Part shown: positions 21,919-21,943 of the stretch, in pieces | Layout of the letters: the number at the start of each line of letters is the position of its first letter | Numbering within the stretch: position 1 is the first letter of the stretch | Notes under the pieces: model-generated | What the model was told of the DNA's origin: nothing | Databases searched by the model: none | What the model saw: only the letters and a program-made list of their open reading frames with translations | Program-made: the position numbers and the translations under genes | Origin: Candidatus Moranbacteria bacterium UBA1302 | GTDB lineage: Bacteria; Patescibacteriota; Minisyncoccia; Moranbacterales; UBA1568 | DNA length: 21,943 nt | Assembly (NCBI GenBank): GCA_002307715.1 | Contig: DBUA01000032.1 | Coordinates: forward strand, 1-21,943 | Reading direction: 5' to 3'

Positions 21919-21943
21919 CCATCGGATGCATGAAGATAGCGCT
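21919..21943. repeat. 25-base segment repeated from glyQS (copy 2, window end)
   Basis: The last 25 bases equal 20951-20975. The base before differs (A here, G in glyQS), so the match runs exactly to the window edge. The 68 bases before it (21851-21918) hold no gene I can support. Confidence 0.97.

Noticed and set aside
21906..21943. Possible start of a new gene (GTG with GGAG upstream, open to the edge)
   Set aside because: Only 12 codons, and 25 of the bases are the suspicious repeat of glyQS.

Overview
This window looks like bacterial chromosome from a member of the Candidate Phyla Radiation (Patescibacteria; a Parcubacteria-like lineage is my best guess from protein style, not from a search). 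Support for this is compact coding, several trimmed proteins (479-residue MetRS, 135-residue ATP synthase delta), a single-chain GlyRS, an F-type ATP synthase without an atpI, and a ParB N-terminus of the form GLGRGLASLIPPK. No phage, transposase or CRISPR is visible, so this is core housekeeping DNA rather than an island.

Almost everything reads on the minus strand, so transcription runs from high to low coordinates. From right to left there are four blocks. Block 1 (21176 to 16693) is glyQS, an M16 zinc peptidase, an AI-2E/PerM-family membrane protein and rsmI. Block 2 (16356 to 13567) is metG, tatD and an unrecognised acidic coiled-coil protein. Block 3 (13474 to 6977) is a complete F1Fo ATP synthase operon in the canonical order atpB-E-F-H-A-G-D-C. 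Block 4 (6326 to 1) is leuS, a broken glmS 3' end, a DnaQ-like exonuclease, uppP, folD, tRNA-Leu(CAA), parA and the start of parB.

Three short genes run against this flow on the plus strand: a secreted four-cysteine protein (6493-6912), a 51-residue single-pass membrane protein (16437-16592) and a 112-residue helical protein (21456-21794). All three are orphans by my reading. Each has a near-consensus promoter with a 17-base spacer, a good ribosome binding site and its own terminator, and they fill the gaps between the minus-strand blocks.

The most interesting signals are regulatory or structural. The terminator in front of atpB has the atp promoter fused to it, so that it should stop upstream transcripts but not form in atp mRNA. 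A second promoter lies ahead of atpE. The atpG-atpD gap holds a three-arm repeat that could form alternative hairpins near the atpD start. The glyQS and 112-residue genes have divergent promoters with overlapping -10 boxes, and the latter has an attenuator-like leader. leuS carries a heptanucleotide tandem repeat inside the gene plus a related relic. A glmS C-terminal stub follows leuS. The last 25 bases of the window exactly repeat a piece of glyQS, which most likely marks an assembly edge.
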